Assembly (NCBI RefSeq): GCF_918698005.1
Contig: NZ_CAKKLJ010000004.1
Span: forward strand, 328,561 to 392,560
Direction of reading: 5' to 3'
DNA length: 64,000 bases
Source of the DNA: Microbacterium sp. Bi121
GTDB lineage: Bacteria > Actinomycetota > Actinomycetes > Actinomycetales > Microbacteriaceae
Numbering within the stretch: the first letter of the stretch is position 1; each line of letters begins with the position of its first letter. The translations under genes were made by a program, and so were the position numbers. The notes under the pieces were generated by a model, which did not search any database, had not been told where the DNA came from, and worked only from the letters and a program-made list of their open reading frames with translations. Positions 36,130 through 45,092 of this stretch are shown here, piece after piece.

Positions 36130-38041
36130 CAATCGGGTGCCACTTGTCGTTCAAGGTCATGGTCTTACTGTTCGGCTCGAAGTGCGGGGCTAGCGCCGAG
36201 ACGCCGACGACCACGGGGACTTGGGCTGAAACGCCTGACAGGATGCACGTGCCAGTGGGAAGAATCGGCAGAGATTCGAAGGAGACTTTATCGAGATACG
36301 AGACTGCCTTCTCGATGGCGTGTATGTCGAGGTTGTTCACGAGGCGGTGTAGAAAGTAGTTGTGAAGCTGAGAGACGATCGTGTCTGAAATGTCGTGTGG
36401 CCGCTGACTCGCGATTGTAAGGAAGACCCCAAATTTTCGCCCCTCCTTCACGATCTCCTCGAACGTCTCGAGACGGTAGTCCTTCCAGCTCTCGCTCTCT
36501 CTAGCTGAGGTTGTAGAGAGGATGTTATGTGCTTCATCAATGATGATGTTCAAGAATTTCCCATGACCAGACTTCTTCTTCTTTCGGTCGTAAAGCTGGC
36601 GACACAGAAGTAGAGGAATGACCTTCTTCATGTCAAGGTTGACATCACGCAGCGAGATCACCGTCAGGGGCTTACGAATCAGTCCCTTGCCCGACACCTT
36701 AAGCAGTTTTCTGATAGCCGGCATTCGTGTCTCAAGTCGCTTGATGACGGGCCCAAGATGTTCGCGATTCGCGAAGCCGCGAAATACATCACTGTAGTAC
36801 TGGACGATCAACTTGAATCGGATGCGATTCAAGTGCTTCACCAGACCGAATTGGAGATCCAGTTTCTCGATCTTGGCGAAAGTGAGTTCTCGGAAAAAGC
36901 CGTCGTTGCGGGGATCGTTCGCGTAGACGTCGCCTTTTTGATCGTCACGGTAGTAAAACGTCTTCCCAACGTTGTGGTAGCCGAGTTTCGCATGTAGTTG
37001 ATCGGTGTAATCCGTCAGCTCGCGAGGAACCTTCTTGCCGAGTGCGAGCGCTACCTCCTTGAGGAAGTGGTTGATCGACGCCCGATCCTGGGCGGAGTCT
37101 CCGTTCTTTATCGCATTGTGGACGATGTACGCGATCTCGTGTTTGAGCGCGTCATCGTCTTCGAGCTTGTCGTCCCAGAAGGTACTCTCGAGGGTTCGCT
37201 GGATGAACGGAGCTTGCGTCTTCTCCGAAGCGTCCAAGAGAACCGTCCAGAAGACAGGATCTTCAGCCGTCCCCTTAGATATCGGTAGACGGTCTTTTCC
37301 TTTGCCCCGCGTCGAAAGTCTGTACTCGCGCTTCAAGCTACTGTCTGTGATAACAGACGTAGATCGGTTGTCTTCGGTCACCTCCGCACTATTGACATAC
37401 TCGCCGTTGAAATCAATGAGCACGAACTCGGCATTCCTTTTGAACTCTGCGGAGTCCTTGTAGCGCTCGAAAAGCTGGTGGTAGATCGTCGCGAGAGTGT
37501 ATGACTTGCCGCTACCGGTGTTCCCAAAGATCCCGATGTGGCTGGCGAAGACGGCGTCGACACCGATGTTAACGTGTTGGCCCTTCTCCATGGCGAGTGT
37601 TCCGATGGTGAGTGCGACGTCGTTGCCACTGACAAAGCTGTGTATTTCGTCGAACTCCTCCTGGCTCAGGACGAAGCAGTCGTTGTTGATGAGGGGCAGC
37701 TCGCGCACACCTCGTTGGAACTTGCCTTTTGAGTCAAAAAAACCGAGCAGGCTGACTGTCAGCACCCGGTCGACGTGCGAACGTTTGCTGCCGTAGGGCG
37801 AACGAGCTTCGTTGTCTTCGGAGACGGCTTCGCCATCGACTTTCGCGATGATGTCGTAGAAGCCCTTTGCAATCTTGACGTATCCGCCTACCGAGACATT
37901 TCTGAGGATCTTCCCTTGATAGAGGAGGTGAGAGCCGTTCTTCGACTTGTCAACACGGATTCGAACGGTTCGGCCGCTGACTTCGACGACGCTGCCGATC
38001 TTGAATACTGAAAGCTCTTGCGCGTCGATGGCGCTACTCAT
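36113..38041 (-). CDS. HerA-type ATPase of a SIR2-HerA system
   Basis: A 642-residue HerA/FtsK-fold ATPase. There is a N-terminal HAS-barrel-like domain (VVEVSGRTVRIRVD), Walker A GNTGSGKS (173-180), Walker B FLNIIIDEAH (496-505) and a conserved TIASQRPHDIS (542-551). HerA proteins form hexameric rings and in defence systems assemble with SIR2 NADase or nuclease partners. Its ATG at 38041 overlaps the stop of the SIR2 gene by 8 bases, so translation is coupled. Codons are visibly AT-richer than in chromosome genes, a sign of recent transfer. Confidence 0.92.
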   Translation of the reverse strand: MSSAIDAQELSVFKIGSVVEVSGRTVRIRVDKSKNGSHLLYQGKILRNVSVGGYVKIAKGFYDIIAKVDGEAVSEDNEARSPYGSKRSHVDRVLTVSLLGFFDSKGKFQRGVRELPLINNDCFVLSQEEFDEIHSFVSGNDVALTIGTLAMEKGQHVNIGVDAVFASHIGIFGNTGSGKSYTLATIYHQLFERYKDSAEFKRNAEFVLIDFNGEYVNSAEVTEDNRSTSVITDSSLKREYRLSTRGKGKDRLPISKGTAEDPVFWTVLLDASEKTQAPFIQRTLESTFWDDKLEDDDALKHEIAYIVHNAIKNGDSAQDRASINHFLKEVALALGKKVPRELTDYTDQLHAKLGYHNVGKTFYYRDDQKGDVYANDPRNDGFFRELTFAKIEKLDLQFGLVKHLNRIRFKLIVQYYSDVFRGFANREHLGPVIKRLETRMPAIRKLLKVSGKGLIRKPLTVISLRDVNLDMKKVIPLLLCRQLYDRKKKKSGHGKFLNIIIDEAHNILSTTSARESESWKDYRLETFEEIVKEGRKFGVFLTIASQRPHDISDTIVSQLHNYFLHRLVNNLDIHAIEKAVSYLDKVSFESLPILPTGTCILSGVSAQVPVVVGVSALAPHFEPNSKTMTLNDKWHPIDDKDA

Positions 38042-39269
38042 CGTCGTCAAGATCCAGAGATTGGGCAAGCTTTAGGCGAACATCCACGATGCTGTCGGGC
38101 CTGCGAGGAGGCTTGGGCAGAAGGGGTTCGAAGAAGATCTCGGTGATCCGGCGTAGAGAGTACTTGTCCTGTTTAGCTTCGTCGTCCGCTTCCGGAGGGC
38201 CGACAACGAGTATGTTGCCGTTCGAGGCGAGATCGGCGTCGAGTCGGTCTTTCAACGCTTGCACCTCGCCGGGCAGGTAGGCGAAGGCGATGATCTGAAG
38301 AGTCGGGTTGCTTCGGGCGGCTCTTATGATGAGTTCCCGGATATGTTCGTCCCGACACGAGAATCCGATGATGAACAGGACGCTGTTCTCCTTCTCCAAG
38401 CTGTTCGAGAAGAGCCGGAGCAGGTCGTAATAGTTCTGATTCAGCACAGTCACGCTGAACTTGTCCTTGTTCGGGTTGACGATCGCAAGCTCTTCATACG
38501 CCGCCATGAAGTAGGCCAGCGTGTCATCTTCGTCATCGGGATCGCTCGTGGCGGTCAGGAGAGCGTCGATGTCGGTGTCGCTGTCGATTTCGTAGAGGGC
38601 TTCGATCGCGTTGGAGAGTTCTCCCTCGATGATGTCGAGGCGTTCCGTGTCGGGGTCAAAGGTGATGAGGCTCTTCGACTCACCGCCGGAGCCCAGGGCG
38701 CGAGTCGTCCAGCTAGTCGAGCCGTGAAGCTTCAACAGGTTGAAAGCGGGAACCTCAGAGAGGTTGTCATATTGAAGGCTGCGCCGTGACTTTACCGTGC
38801 CGAAATTACTGGTGCTGAACAGCGGCAGGTATCGTCCTGAGAATCCATCATTGAGTTCGAGTTGGAGTTCCTCTGCAGCGACTTCTACTGCCACGTCCAC
38901 GTTAGTTGTGAAGAGGTTGACCTGCTTGTCGAGGATCGAGCTCCGGCGGCGGACAAGCAGCGTATTTACCGTCCGGAGGAACTTTCTGTAGGACTGCAAC
39001 ACGGCGGCTGCATCCGAGTCCTCAGCAACGATGCTCCGGTTGGGAGCAATGACCCCCTCGAAAAAGTATGCATACACCGAGGCTCGCACGCGATCAACTC
39101 GGCTTCTTGCGGTCGTTTCGTCTCGCGAGAGCTGTGTGAGCCACTCTTCGACCGCTCCGAGCGGCTTGAGTAAGTCTGCTGAAGCGCCAGCGCCTAGGAG
39201 AAAGTTCAGATGAGCGTCTTGAACGATGTCACGAAGTTCCTCGACAGTGAGACGATTCGCTCCGTGCAT
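38034..39269 (-). CDS. SIR2-domain protein of a SIR2-HerA system
   Basis: A 411-residue protein with a SIR2_2-like NAD-binding domain: LNFLLGAGASADLLKPLG (21-38), FTTNVDVAVE (120-129) with N123 and D125, and the catalytic histidine in LLKLHGST (H182). In defence, SIR2 domains degrade NAD+ or act with HerA as DNA-degrading complexes. A C-terminal region of about 160 residues is specific to HerA-associated SIR2 proteins. It is first in a four-gene minus-strand operon, divergent from the integrase. Confidence 0.9.
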   Translation of the reverse strand: MHGANRLTVEELRDIVQDAHLNFLLGAGASADLLKPLGAVEEWLTQLSRDETTARSRVDRVRASVYAYFFEGVIAPNRSIVAEDSDAAAVLQSYRKFLRTVNTLLVRRRSSILDKQVNLFTTNVDVAVEVAAEELQLELNDGFSGRYLPLFSTSNFGTVKSRRSLQYDNLSEVPAFNLLKLHGSTSWTTRALGSGGESKSLITFDPDTERLDIIEGELSNAIEALYEIDSDTDIDALLTATSDPDDEDDTLAYFMAAYEELAIVNPNKDKFSVTVLNQNYYDLLRLFSNSLEKENSVLFIIGFSCRDEHIRELIIRAARSNPTLQIIAFAYLPGEVQALKDRLDADLASNGNILVVGPPEADDEAKQDKYSLRRITEIFFEPLLPKPPRRPDSIVDVRLKLAQSLDLDDDE

Positions 39270-39498
39270 TGTTCGGTCTCACTTTCCCACGCCGTTGTGC
39301 CCAGATTGGGCCGTGACAAGCTGGCACGATCCGAACTTGCTTGTATCTCTCGAAGCGCGCTTCATGTTTGCAACACCTGCGCTTCAAGCGTACCGTCACC
39401 CTGCGGCAGGCACAGAGACGCCACGTAGCGTCAACGGTCGCACTCTGCTCATGTCGGCCGATTGTGTTCTACCGTGATGTGGGGAGATTCTCGGTGGG

Positions 39499-40641
39499 AT
39501 GACTGTTCATCATTCCGTTTTGCCACCGTTCGGAGTTCCCCTCCACCTCGACACCCTTCGCGGTTCTCGGATCCTCGCCCGGATCCGCTGGACCGATCCG
39601 CTATCGCGGGAGCGCCGAAGCCGCTCCGTCACGGTCGATGATGACATCGCTGCCCAGGAGTTCTTCGAGCTCATGCGCACGAACTCGAACCGAACCATCG
39701 ATCCGTTCATCAGTCTGAGCGACTACGCGCGTTCAATCGGCGACCGATTCCTTCGCGGTGTCGATCCGACCTCGACTGCAGCTGGATACCGAGCCGGACT
39801 CCGGCTCAGGGTTCTCCCCACGCTGGGCCACACCCGTCTTCGCGACATCACGACGGGGCTCGTCGACCGAGCGATCGACAGCTGGGAGACGACGCATTCC
39901 CTCTCCACGCTCAAGAACACGATCGCCGCACTGACACGGGTGCTCGATGAAGCGGTGCGCGATGATCTCGTCGTTCGCAATCCTGCGCGTGACCGCGCCG
40001 ACAGGCGCTACCGCACGAACCTGGAGCTTCCACACACGAAGTTGATTCCAGGTCCCGATGATGTCGCACGAATCGCTGAGGCCTGCGAACAGATCCACAC
40101 AAGCTATGGCGACCATGTCATGCTCAGCGCATTTCTGGCCGCACGTAGCTCTGAAGTAGGCGGGCTCCTCGTCAGCGACGTCGACTGGGCGAGCAAGGTC
40201 GTCACGATCGAACGGCAGTGCTTCCCCGGCGCCGGCGGCCTGAGCATCAAGCCTCCGAAGGGTCGTCGCGCCCGCCGCGTGCCGATCATCGAACCGCTCG
40301 AACCCATGCTGCGCAGGCTCACGACACGACGGTCGCGCAACCTGCCGCTGTTGCGCGGCCCACGCGGTGGTGTCATCACCACCGCTGCATTGCGTGACGC
40401 AACCGATTGGGACGAACTGGTTGCATCTTTGGGATTGCGAGGGTTGCGCCGTCACGATCTCCGACATGCAGGCGCAACATGGTTCGCGAATGCCGGCATT
40501 CCTATCCACGTTGTGAGCGACATCCTCGGACATGCATCGGTAGAGACGACGCGTGCGTACCTGCACACTGACAACAGCGCGTTGCAGAGTGCTGCGACAC
40601 GGATGAACGAGCACTTTCGGGAGGCCGGGATGAGCAGCTAG
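39499..40641 (+). CDS. int: tyrosine recombinase, island integrase
   Basis: A 380-residue tyrosine integrase. The catalytic residues are visible: Arg in AARSSEVGGLL, His-x-x-Arg in RRHDLRHAGATW, the GHASVETT histidine and the nucleophile Tyr in TRAYLH. An N-terminal arm-binding region (RIRWTDPLSRERRSRSVTV) and a core-binding SAM-like domain precede it. It sits beside the tRNA-Pro it targets, pointing toward it, 129 bases from attR. A GGTGGG site precedes the ATG. No excisionase gene is recognised. Confidence 0.93.
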   Translation: MTVHHSVLPPFGVPLHLDTLRGSRILARIRWTDPLSRERRSRSVTVDDDIAAQEFFELMRTNSNRTIDPFISLSDYARSIGDRFLRGVDPTSTAAGYRAGLRLRVLPTLGHTRLRDITTGLVDRAIDSWETTHSLSTLKNTIAALTRVLDEAVRDDLVVRNPARDRADRRYRTNLELPHTKLIPGPDDVARIAEACEQIHTSYGDHVMLSAFLAARSSEVGGLLVSDVDWASKVVTIERQCFPGAGGLSIKPPKGRRARRVPIIEPLEPMLRRLTTRRSRNLPLLRGPRGGVITTAALRDATDWDELVASLGLRGLRRHDLRHAGATWFANAGIPIHVVSDILGHASVETTRAYLHTDNSALQSAATRMNEHFREAGMSS

Positions 40642-40648
40642 AAACGCC

Positions 40649-40682
40649 TGAACCCCTTGACCATGTCGAGTCAAGGGGTTCA
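40649..40682. terminator. inverted repeat after integrase
   Basis: Perfect 13-base arms TGAACCCCTTGAC and GTCAAGGGGTTCA separated by 8 bases. It may terminate int transcription, although the following T tract is weak. Part of each arm repeats the ACCCCTTGAC stretch of the att core (tRNA anticodon arm), so it may instead be a recombinase binding site. Confidence 0.6.
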
Positions 40683-40684
40683 AC

Positions 40685-40704
40685 GGGTACAATTTTGGGT
40701 ACAA
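40685..40704. repeat. direct repeat pair GGGTACAA, possible integrase arm site
   Basis: GGGTACAA occurs at 40685-40692 and at 40697-40704, 12 bases apart, close to attR. Short direct pairs like this beside a tyrosine integrase att site often are arm-type sites. It parallels the TGGTCCC pair near attL. Confidence 0.45.
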
Positions 40705-40736
40705 GACCGGCACGAACACCGATCTCACGACCTCTC

Positions 40737-40763
40737 GAAAATATCTTCTGATCAGGTATTTTC
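40737..40763 (-). terminator. hairpin serving as replacement tRNA-Pro terminator
   Basis: GAAAATA (40737-40743) and TATTTTC (40757-40763) frame a CTGATCAG palindrome just downstream of tRNA-Pro on the minus strand. It lies inside the island and could replace the terminator that was separated from the tRNA by integration. Confidence 0.55.
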
Positions 40764-40765
40764 CC

Positions 40766-40844
<79 letters not shown>

Positions 40845-40951
40845 TTGTCGTGCGCTCTCGCGCAGGCAACTCCCCTATCTTAGCCGCACCGCGATGCGTT
40901 CGCGAACCAGAAGCCTTGCCCGTGTCCGCGCCTCGGCGTAACCTGCCGCAC

Positions 40952-41533
40952 ATGCCTACGATCACCACCGCGCTTGCAAGCCCTGAGGTCTGGGACGACA
41001 TCCAGCACGCACTGAGCGGCGGTGGAGATGGTCGCAGCTGCCAGTGCGTCTGGCCAGTTCTCACGAACAAAGAATGGGAGACGACCGACCTCGATCAGCG
41101 CACCGCGATGTTCCAGCACGAGGTCGTCTCCGCCCGCCCTCCAGGCATTGTGGCGTACATCGACGGCGAAGCCGCCGGCTGGGTCCGTGTCGGGCCACGG
41201 CTCTCGCAACGGCGCCTCGCCCGAACCCGAAACATCGTGGCCACCACCCGCGAGTCCCTCGACGACGACAGCGTCTGGGCGATCAGCTGCTTCGTGGTCC
41301 GCAAGGAGCACCGAGGGCAGGGGCTGAACGCCGCGCTCCTCCAAGCGTCGATCGAGTACGCGCGAACCGCCGGCGCGCGGGTGATCGAGGGCTATCCGAT
41401 CGACACGGCGAAGACCGATGTCCGCGTCAACGATTTGTTCCACGGCGCCTTGTCGACGTTCCTCGCTGCCGGCTTCACGAAGATCGACGGCCCCAAGCCC
41501 GACCGTCCGCTCGTGAGTCTCGAGGTCGCCTGA
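40952..41533 (+). CDS. GNAT family N-acetyltransferase
   Basis: A 193-residue protein. The N-terminal RSCQCVWPVLTNKEWE is cysteine-rich, and the acetyl-CoA motif is ISCFVVRKEHRGQGLNAALL with a typical Q/RxxGxG/A loop. The C-terminal segment DLFHGALSTFLAAGFTKI is usual for the family. The ATG at 40952 is chosen because the frame upstream runs through the tRNA-Pro gene. Confidence 0.85.
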   Translation: MPTITTALASPEVWDDIQHALSGGGDGRSCQCVWPVLTNKEWETTDLDQRTAMFQHEVVSARPPGIVAYIDGEAAGWVRVGPRLSQRRLARTRNIVATTRESLDDDSVWAISCFVVRKEHRGQGLNAALLQASIEYARTAGARVIEGYPIDTAKTDVRVNDLFHGALSTFLAAGFTKIDGPKPDRPLVSLEVA

Positions 41534-41557
41534 GAGGCGCACCCATACGATGGTGGG

Positions 41558-42229
41558 ATGCCGCGCAGCACCCCGCTGAAAACGCTCCTCCCCTGGGCAT
41601 TCCTGCCCTACATCGCGATGTCGATCATCCACGTCGCGGCCCTCGCCATGGGCAGCGATATAGCGAATCCGACCAAGCTGTGGCTCATGCCGCTGCTCGC
41701 GATCCCCGTGCTCGTCTCGCTGCGTCTGCGCCCCGTCGTCGCAATCGCCCTGCTGCTCGCGGCGATCGCCCTGTCGTGGCTCGGTGACGGAGCCGGTGCG
41801 TTCTTCCCCGGCGGCCCGGAGCTGCCCCTCATGCTGCTCTTCTTCGGCCTCGCCCACGTCGCGTACATCGTCCTGTTCGCCCGCGTATTGCGCGTTCGGC
41901 GGTTGCCGTGGTGGGCGCTCGTCTACGCCGCCTGGTGGGTCGGAATGATCATCGTGCTCGGACCGCACACCGGCTCTTTGCTCCCCGCCGTCGCCGCGTA
42001 CGGCCTCGTGCTCGGTGGCACCGCAGCGTTCGCGGCCCGCTGCCACCCGCTCGTCGTGACGGGCGGCGTCTTCTTCCTCATCAGCGACACCGTGCTCGCG
42101 TTCCGGCTGTTCATGAGCGACATGATGCCCGACTGGACCAGCCCCCTCGTCATGCTCACCTACACACTCGGCCAGGGCCTCATCGTCGCGGGCGCCTTGG
42201 TGGCGCTGCGCACGCGGAGCGCCGCATGA
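41558..42229 (+). CDS. lysoplasmalogenase (YhhN family) membrane protein
   Basis: A 223-residue protein with about eight hydrophobic helices. AALAMGSDIANPTKLWLMPLLAIPVL, ALSWLGDGAGAFFP and MLLFFGLAHVAYIVLF match the YhhN/TMEM86 pattern. Known members hydrolyse the vinyl ether bond of lysoplasmalogens, which would fit with the alkyl-DHAP synthase-like gene at 3710, but plasmalogens in this organism are only inferred. Its stop overlaps the next gene start (ATGA). Confidence 0.82.
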   Translation: MPRSTPLKTLLPWAFLPYIAMSIIHVAALAMGSDIANPTKLWLMPLLAIPVLVSLRLRPVVAIALLLAAIALSWLGDGAGAFFPGGPELPLMLLFFGLAHVAYIVLFARVLRVRRLPWWALVYAAWWVGMIIVLGPHTGSLLPAVAAYGLVLGGTAAFAARCHPLVVTGGVFFLISDTVLAFRLFMSDMMPDWTSPLVMLTYTLGQGLIVAGALVALRTRSAA

Positions 42230-42600
42230 CCGGGCAGCTGATGACCTCCCCAGTGCGAGTGGACAGCTGGCTGTGGGCGATCCGCATCTACAAGACGCGC
42301 TCGGCGGCGACCACCGCATGCCGCGCAGGGCATGTACGCGTGAACGGCGACAAGATCAAGGCTGCGCAGACCGTCAAGCCCGGCGACGAGGTACGAGTGC
42401 GGATCAGCGGATTCGATCGCATCCTCATCGTCCGTCAGACGCTCACGAAGCGCGTCGGTGCACCCGTCGCCGCGCTCGCCTACGAAGACCGCACACCGGT
42501 GCGCGAGCCGATCGCGGCGCTCGGCGTCCGTGACCGCGGCGCCGGTCGTCCGACCAAGCGAGAGCGCCGCGACATCGACAGACTGCGCGGGCGGGACTAA
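42226..42600 (+). CDS. S4 domain RNA-binding protein (Hsp15-like)
   Basis: A 124-residue protein with an S4 domain: VRVDSWLWAIRIYKTRSAATTACRAGHVRVNGDKIK, then DEVRVRISGFDRILIV. The C-terminal tail is basic (GRPTKRERRDIDRLRGRD). Hsp15 proteins rescue stalled 50S subunits carrying nascent chains. The ATG at 42226 overlaps the lysoplasmalogenase stop; a second ATG five codons later is possible. Confidence 0.85.
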   Translation: MTGQLMTSPVRVDSWLWAIRIYKTRSAATTACRAGHVRVNGDKIKAAQTVKPGDEVRVRISGFDRILIVRQTLTKRVGAPVAALAYEDRTPVREPIAALGVRDRGAGRPTKRERRDIDRLRGRD

Positions 42601-43106
42601 CCGAGAGAGGGCGTGAGGCGCTCGCGCAGACGCGGCCACGCGTCGGCGAACCCCGGATGCAGCGGACGATCGTCGACCTCCTCGAACGGCACCCACTCCA
42701 GGGCGACGCTCTCCGGATCGCTGATCACGGGTTCGAACGGCTCCACCACATCGGCGACGACCGTCGTGTACGACCAGATCTCGATGTCGTAGATGCTCGT
42801 GAACCGCACGCGTACGGCACCGTCCGGAATGCCGGCCTCCTCGGTCGCCTCGCGGATCGCACCGTCGACGGCGGACTCGCCTTCGTGCAGCGCCCCTCCT
42901 GGGAGACCCCACGTGCCACCGAAATGACTCCAGCTGACGCGGTGCTGCAGCAGGATTCCGCGCTCAGCATCTACGGCGAGAAGACCCGCGGCACCGAAAC
43001 GCCCCCAGTACCGCTCCCCCGTCTCGGCGACGACCCAGGCGTCACCGGGGTCGCGCGGCCCGAGCGGGCGCCGCGGCTCTCCTGGTTCCGGGGGCACGAT
43101 CGTCAC
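42597..43106 (-). CDS. Nudix hydrolase
   Basis: A 169-residue protein with a complete Nudix box GGALHEGESAVDGAIREATEEAGI (residues about 72-95). It starts MTIVPPEPGEPRRPLGPRDPG. Likely substrates are nucleoside diphosphate derivatives; the specific one is unknown. It is convergent with the S4 gene, sharing four bases at the ends. Confidence 0.9.
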   Translation of the reverse strand: MTIVPPEPGEPRRPLGPRDPGDAWVVAETGERYWGRFGAAGLLAVDAERGILLQHRVSWSHFGGTWGLPGGALHEGESAVDGAIREATEEAGIPDGAVRVRFTSIYDIEIWSYTTVVADVVEPFEPVISDPESVALEWVPFEEVDDRPLHPGFADAWPRLRERLTPSLG

Positions 43107-43191
43107 GGGTCCAGCCTTTCACAGCATCCGGAAATCGGGGTCGTGCGTTGCGGTTCGTTTCGGGAGCCGGGGATCGTTTCGACTCGCTGAC

Positions 43192-43261
43192 GCTCGCTCA
43201 ACGCGTTTCGTCTCGCTGCGCTCGCTCAACGACCCGCAGGTGGGCTCGCTCAACGACCCGC
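43192..43261. repeat. three copies of a GCTCGCTCAACG repeat
   Basis: GCTCGCTCAACG occurs at 43192-43203 and as the longer GCTCGCTCAACGACCCGC at 43220-43237 and 43244-43261, in the gap before the nucleosidase gene. A related CGCTCAACGACCCGC occurs near 7013. It looks like a dispersed intergenic repeat of this genome. Confidence 0.7.
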
Positions 43262-43292
43262 GGGAGGCGCGGGGCTCTGGGAGAATGGAGCC

Positions 43293-43850
43293 GTGAAACT
43301 CCTCGTCGCCGCCCTCGAATCCGAACTCGTCGCCTTCCCCGAGAACCTCCCCGGGTTCGAACGCCTCGTCACCGGGCCAGGCAAGCTCAAGGCCACCTAC
43401 GCGCTGACCCGCGCGCTCGACGCCGGCACCTACGACGAGATCCTCGTGGTCGGCACCGCTGGCGCGCTCGACGAGACCATCGACTCCGGCGTGCACGAGG
43501 TCCACTGGGCGTTCCAGCACGATGTCATCAACGAAGAGGGCGTCCGCGGCGAGCACGTCTCCATGCCGCAGCGCATGCAGCTCGGTGAGGGCGACGTCTC
43601 GATCGCAACCGGCGACAGCTTCATCGACGACGCGGAGGCGGTGCAGCTCATCCTGTCTCTCGGCGGCCGCCTGGTCGACATGGAGTCGTTCGCGTACGCG
43701 TGGGTCGCCGCGCAGTTCGATGTTCCGATCCGCATCTGGAAGGCCGTCTCCGATAACGCCCAGGACGGTGCGAACCTGACATGGGAGCAGGCGGTGACCG
43801 CCTGCTCCCACCAGCTGCGCGATCGCGTGCGCGACGTCTACGGGGTCTGA
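43293..43850 (+). CDS. nucleosidase (MTA/SAH nucleosidase-like)
   Basis: A 185-residue phosphorylase-fold protein. VVGTAGALDETIDSGVHEVH, the ATGDSFI segment and VDMESFAYAWVAAQFDVP match the nucleosidase active site; DNAQDGANLTWEQAV supplies the late catalytic aspartate region. It probably cleaves methylthioadenosine or S-adenosylhomocysteine. It stands alone with a repeat-rich upstream gap. Confidence 0.85.
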   Translation: MKLLVAALESELVAFPENLPGFERLVTGPGKLKATYALTRALDAGTYDEILVVGTAGALDETIDSGVHEVHWAFQHDVINEEGVRGEHVSMPQRMQLGEGDVSIATGDSFIDDAEAVQLILSLGGRLVDMESFAYAWVAAQFDVPIRIWKAVSDNAQDGANLTWEQAVTACSHQLRDRVRDVYGV

Positions 43851-43860
43851 CCGGACTGGT

Positions 43861-44931
43861 CTAGACGGCCAAGGCCGGCGCTCCGGCGCGCAGGCGCTCG
43901 GCCGCGAGCTCCTCGGCAGCGGCCAGCGGGGTGATCCCCCGCTCCTCCGCGTCGGAGAGGATCCGGCGCACCGTGTCACCGATCTCGGCGACACGACCCA
44001 TGATCTCCTCGCGCGCGCCCTGCTGCTTCGCCTCGAGGTCGAGGTAGATGACGCCACCCGCGTTGACGACGAAGTCGGGTGCGTACAGGATGCCACGGGC
44101 AGCGAGCCGGTCCGCGCCGCTGTGCGACGCGAGGGGGTTGTTCGCGGGGCCGCACACCGCACGGGTGTCGAGAGCATCGATCACATCGTCCGTGAGCAGC
44201 CCGCCGATGCCGGCTGGGACGAAGACGTCGGAGGCGACCAGGTGCTCGGATCCGGGCTCCGCCCAGGTCGCACCGAGCTCGCCGGCGAGGTGGCGGCGTG
44301 CGGGGTTCACATCAGTGACGGTGAGAATCGCGCCCTCGGTGGACAGGCGGATCGCGAGGCGCCCACCGACCTGGCCGAGGCCCGAGATGGTGATGCGGCG
44401 ACCGGCGACATCCGCTGTTCCTGTGGTGCGCTCGAGAACGGCGCGCAGCGACTCGTAGACGCCGAGGCTCGTGGGGCCCGCCGGTTCGCCGGAGCCACCA
44501 GTGGAATCCGGAAGTCCGACGACATGCGCCGTGCGCTCACCCACGACAGCCATGTCGTTCATGGTCGATCCGACATCCTCGGCCGTGCGGTACGAGCCGC
44601 CGAACGATTCGACGACATCGCCGAGGTCGAGGAAGGCATCACGGCGACGCTCGGCGTCGAGCACCGTCCCCTCCTCCAGCCCGATGACCGACTTCCCGCC
44701 GCCGGCATCGAGACCGGCAGTCGCGTTCTTCAGGGTCATCGCTGCCGAAAGACGCAGGGCATCGCCGAGCGCGTCGCTCCAGTGCGGGTACGTCCACAGC
44801 CGGGCGCCGCCCAGAGCCGAGCCGAGCACGGAGGAGTGCAGGGCGACGGCGATGAACAATCCGCTTCGCCTGCCGGTGGTCACCTCCACCCGCTCGTGGG
44901 AGAAATCGGGAAGGGGCAGGGTGTGCGACAT
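43861..44931 (-). CDS. Leu/Val/Phe/Glu dehydrogenase (branched-chain)
   Basis: A 356-residue amino acid dehydrogenase. The catalytic part is SAAMTLKNATAGLDAGGGKSVIGL with lysines at about 68 and 80, and the NAD domain has TISGLGQVGGRLAIRLS. It interconverts a branched-chain amino acid and its 2-oxoacid; leucine or valine is most likely. The ATG at 44931 follows an AGAGGA site; a longer frame upstream is open but overlaps the divergent gene region. Confidence 0.92.
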   Translation of the reverse strand: MSHTLPLPDFSHERVEVTTGRRSGLFIAVALHSSVLGSALGGARLWTYPHWSDALGDALRLSAAMTLKNATAGLDAGGGKSVIGLEEGTVLDAERRRDAFLDLGDVVESFGGSYRTAEDVGSTMNDMAVVGERTAHVVGLPDSTGGSGEPAGPTSLGVYESLRAVLERTTGTADVAGRRITISGLGQVGGRLAIRLSTEGAILTVTDVNPARRHLAGELGATWAEPGSEHLVASDVFVPAGIGGLLTDDVIDALDTRAVCGPANNPLASHSGADRLAARGILYAPDFVVNAGGVIYLDLEAKQQGAREEIMGRVAEIGDTVRRILSDAEERGITPLAAAEELAAERLRAGAPALAV

Positions 44932-45092
44932 TGCATCCTCTTTCGGCAGGCCTTGTGGGCAGCGTTGATGGATGCGACGTGGTTGAGGCATCCACCCTCC
45001 ATTGCACCACTCGGACCGCACTTCGGCAACCAGCCGCACAGTTGAGGCGGATGCCTCAGGCGAGGCTCGCCCACCGCGCGCACGCTGGACTC

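Noticed and set aside
40880..42319. Long minus-strand frame opposite GNAT and lysoplasmalogenase genes
   Set aside because: Antisense shadow; the plus-strand genes have family motifs and good boundaries.
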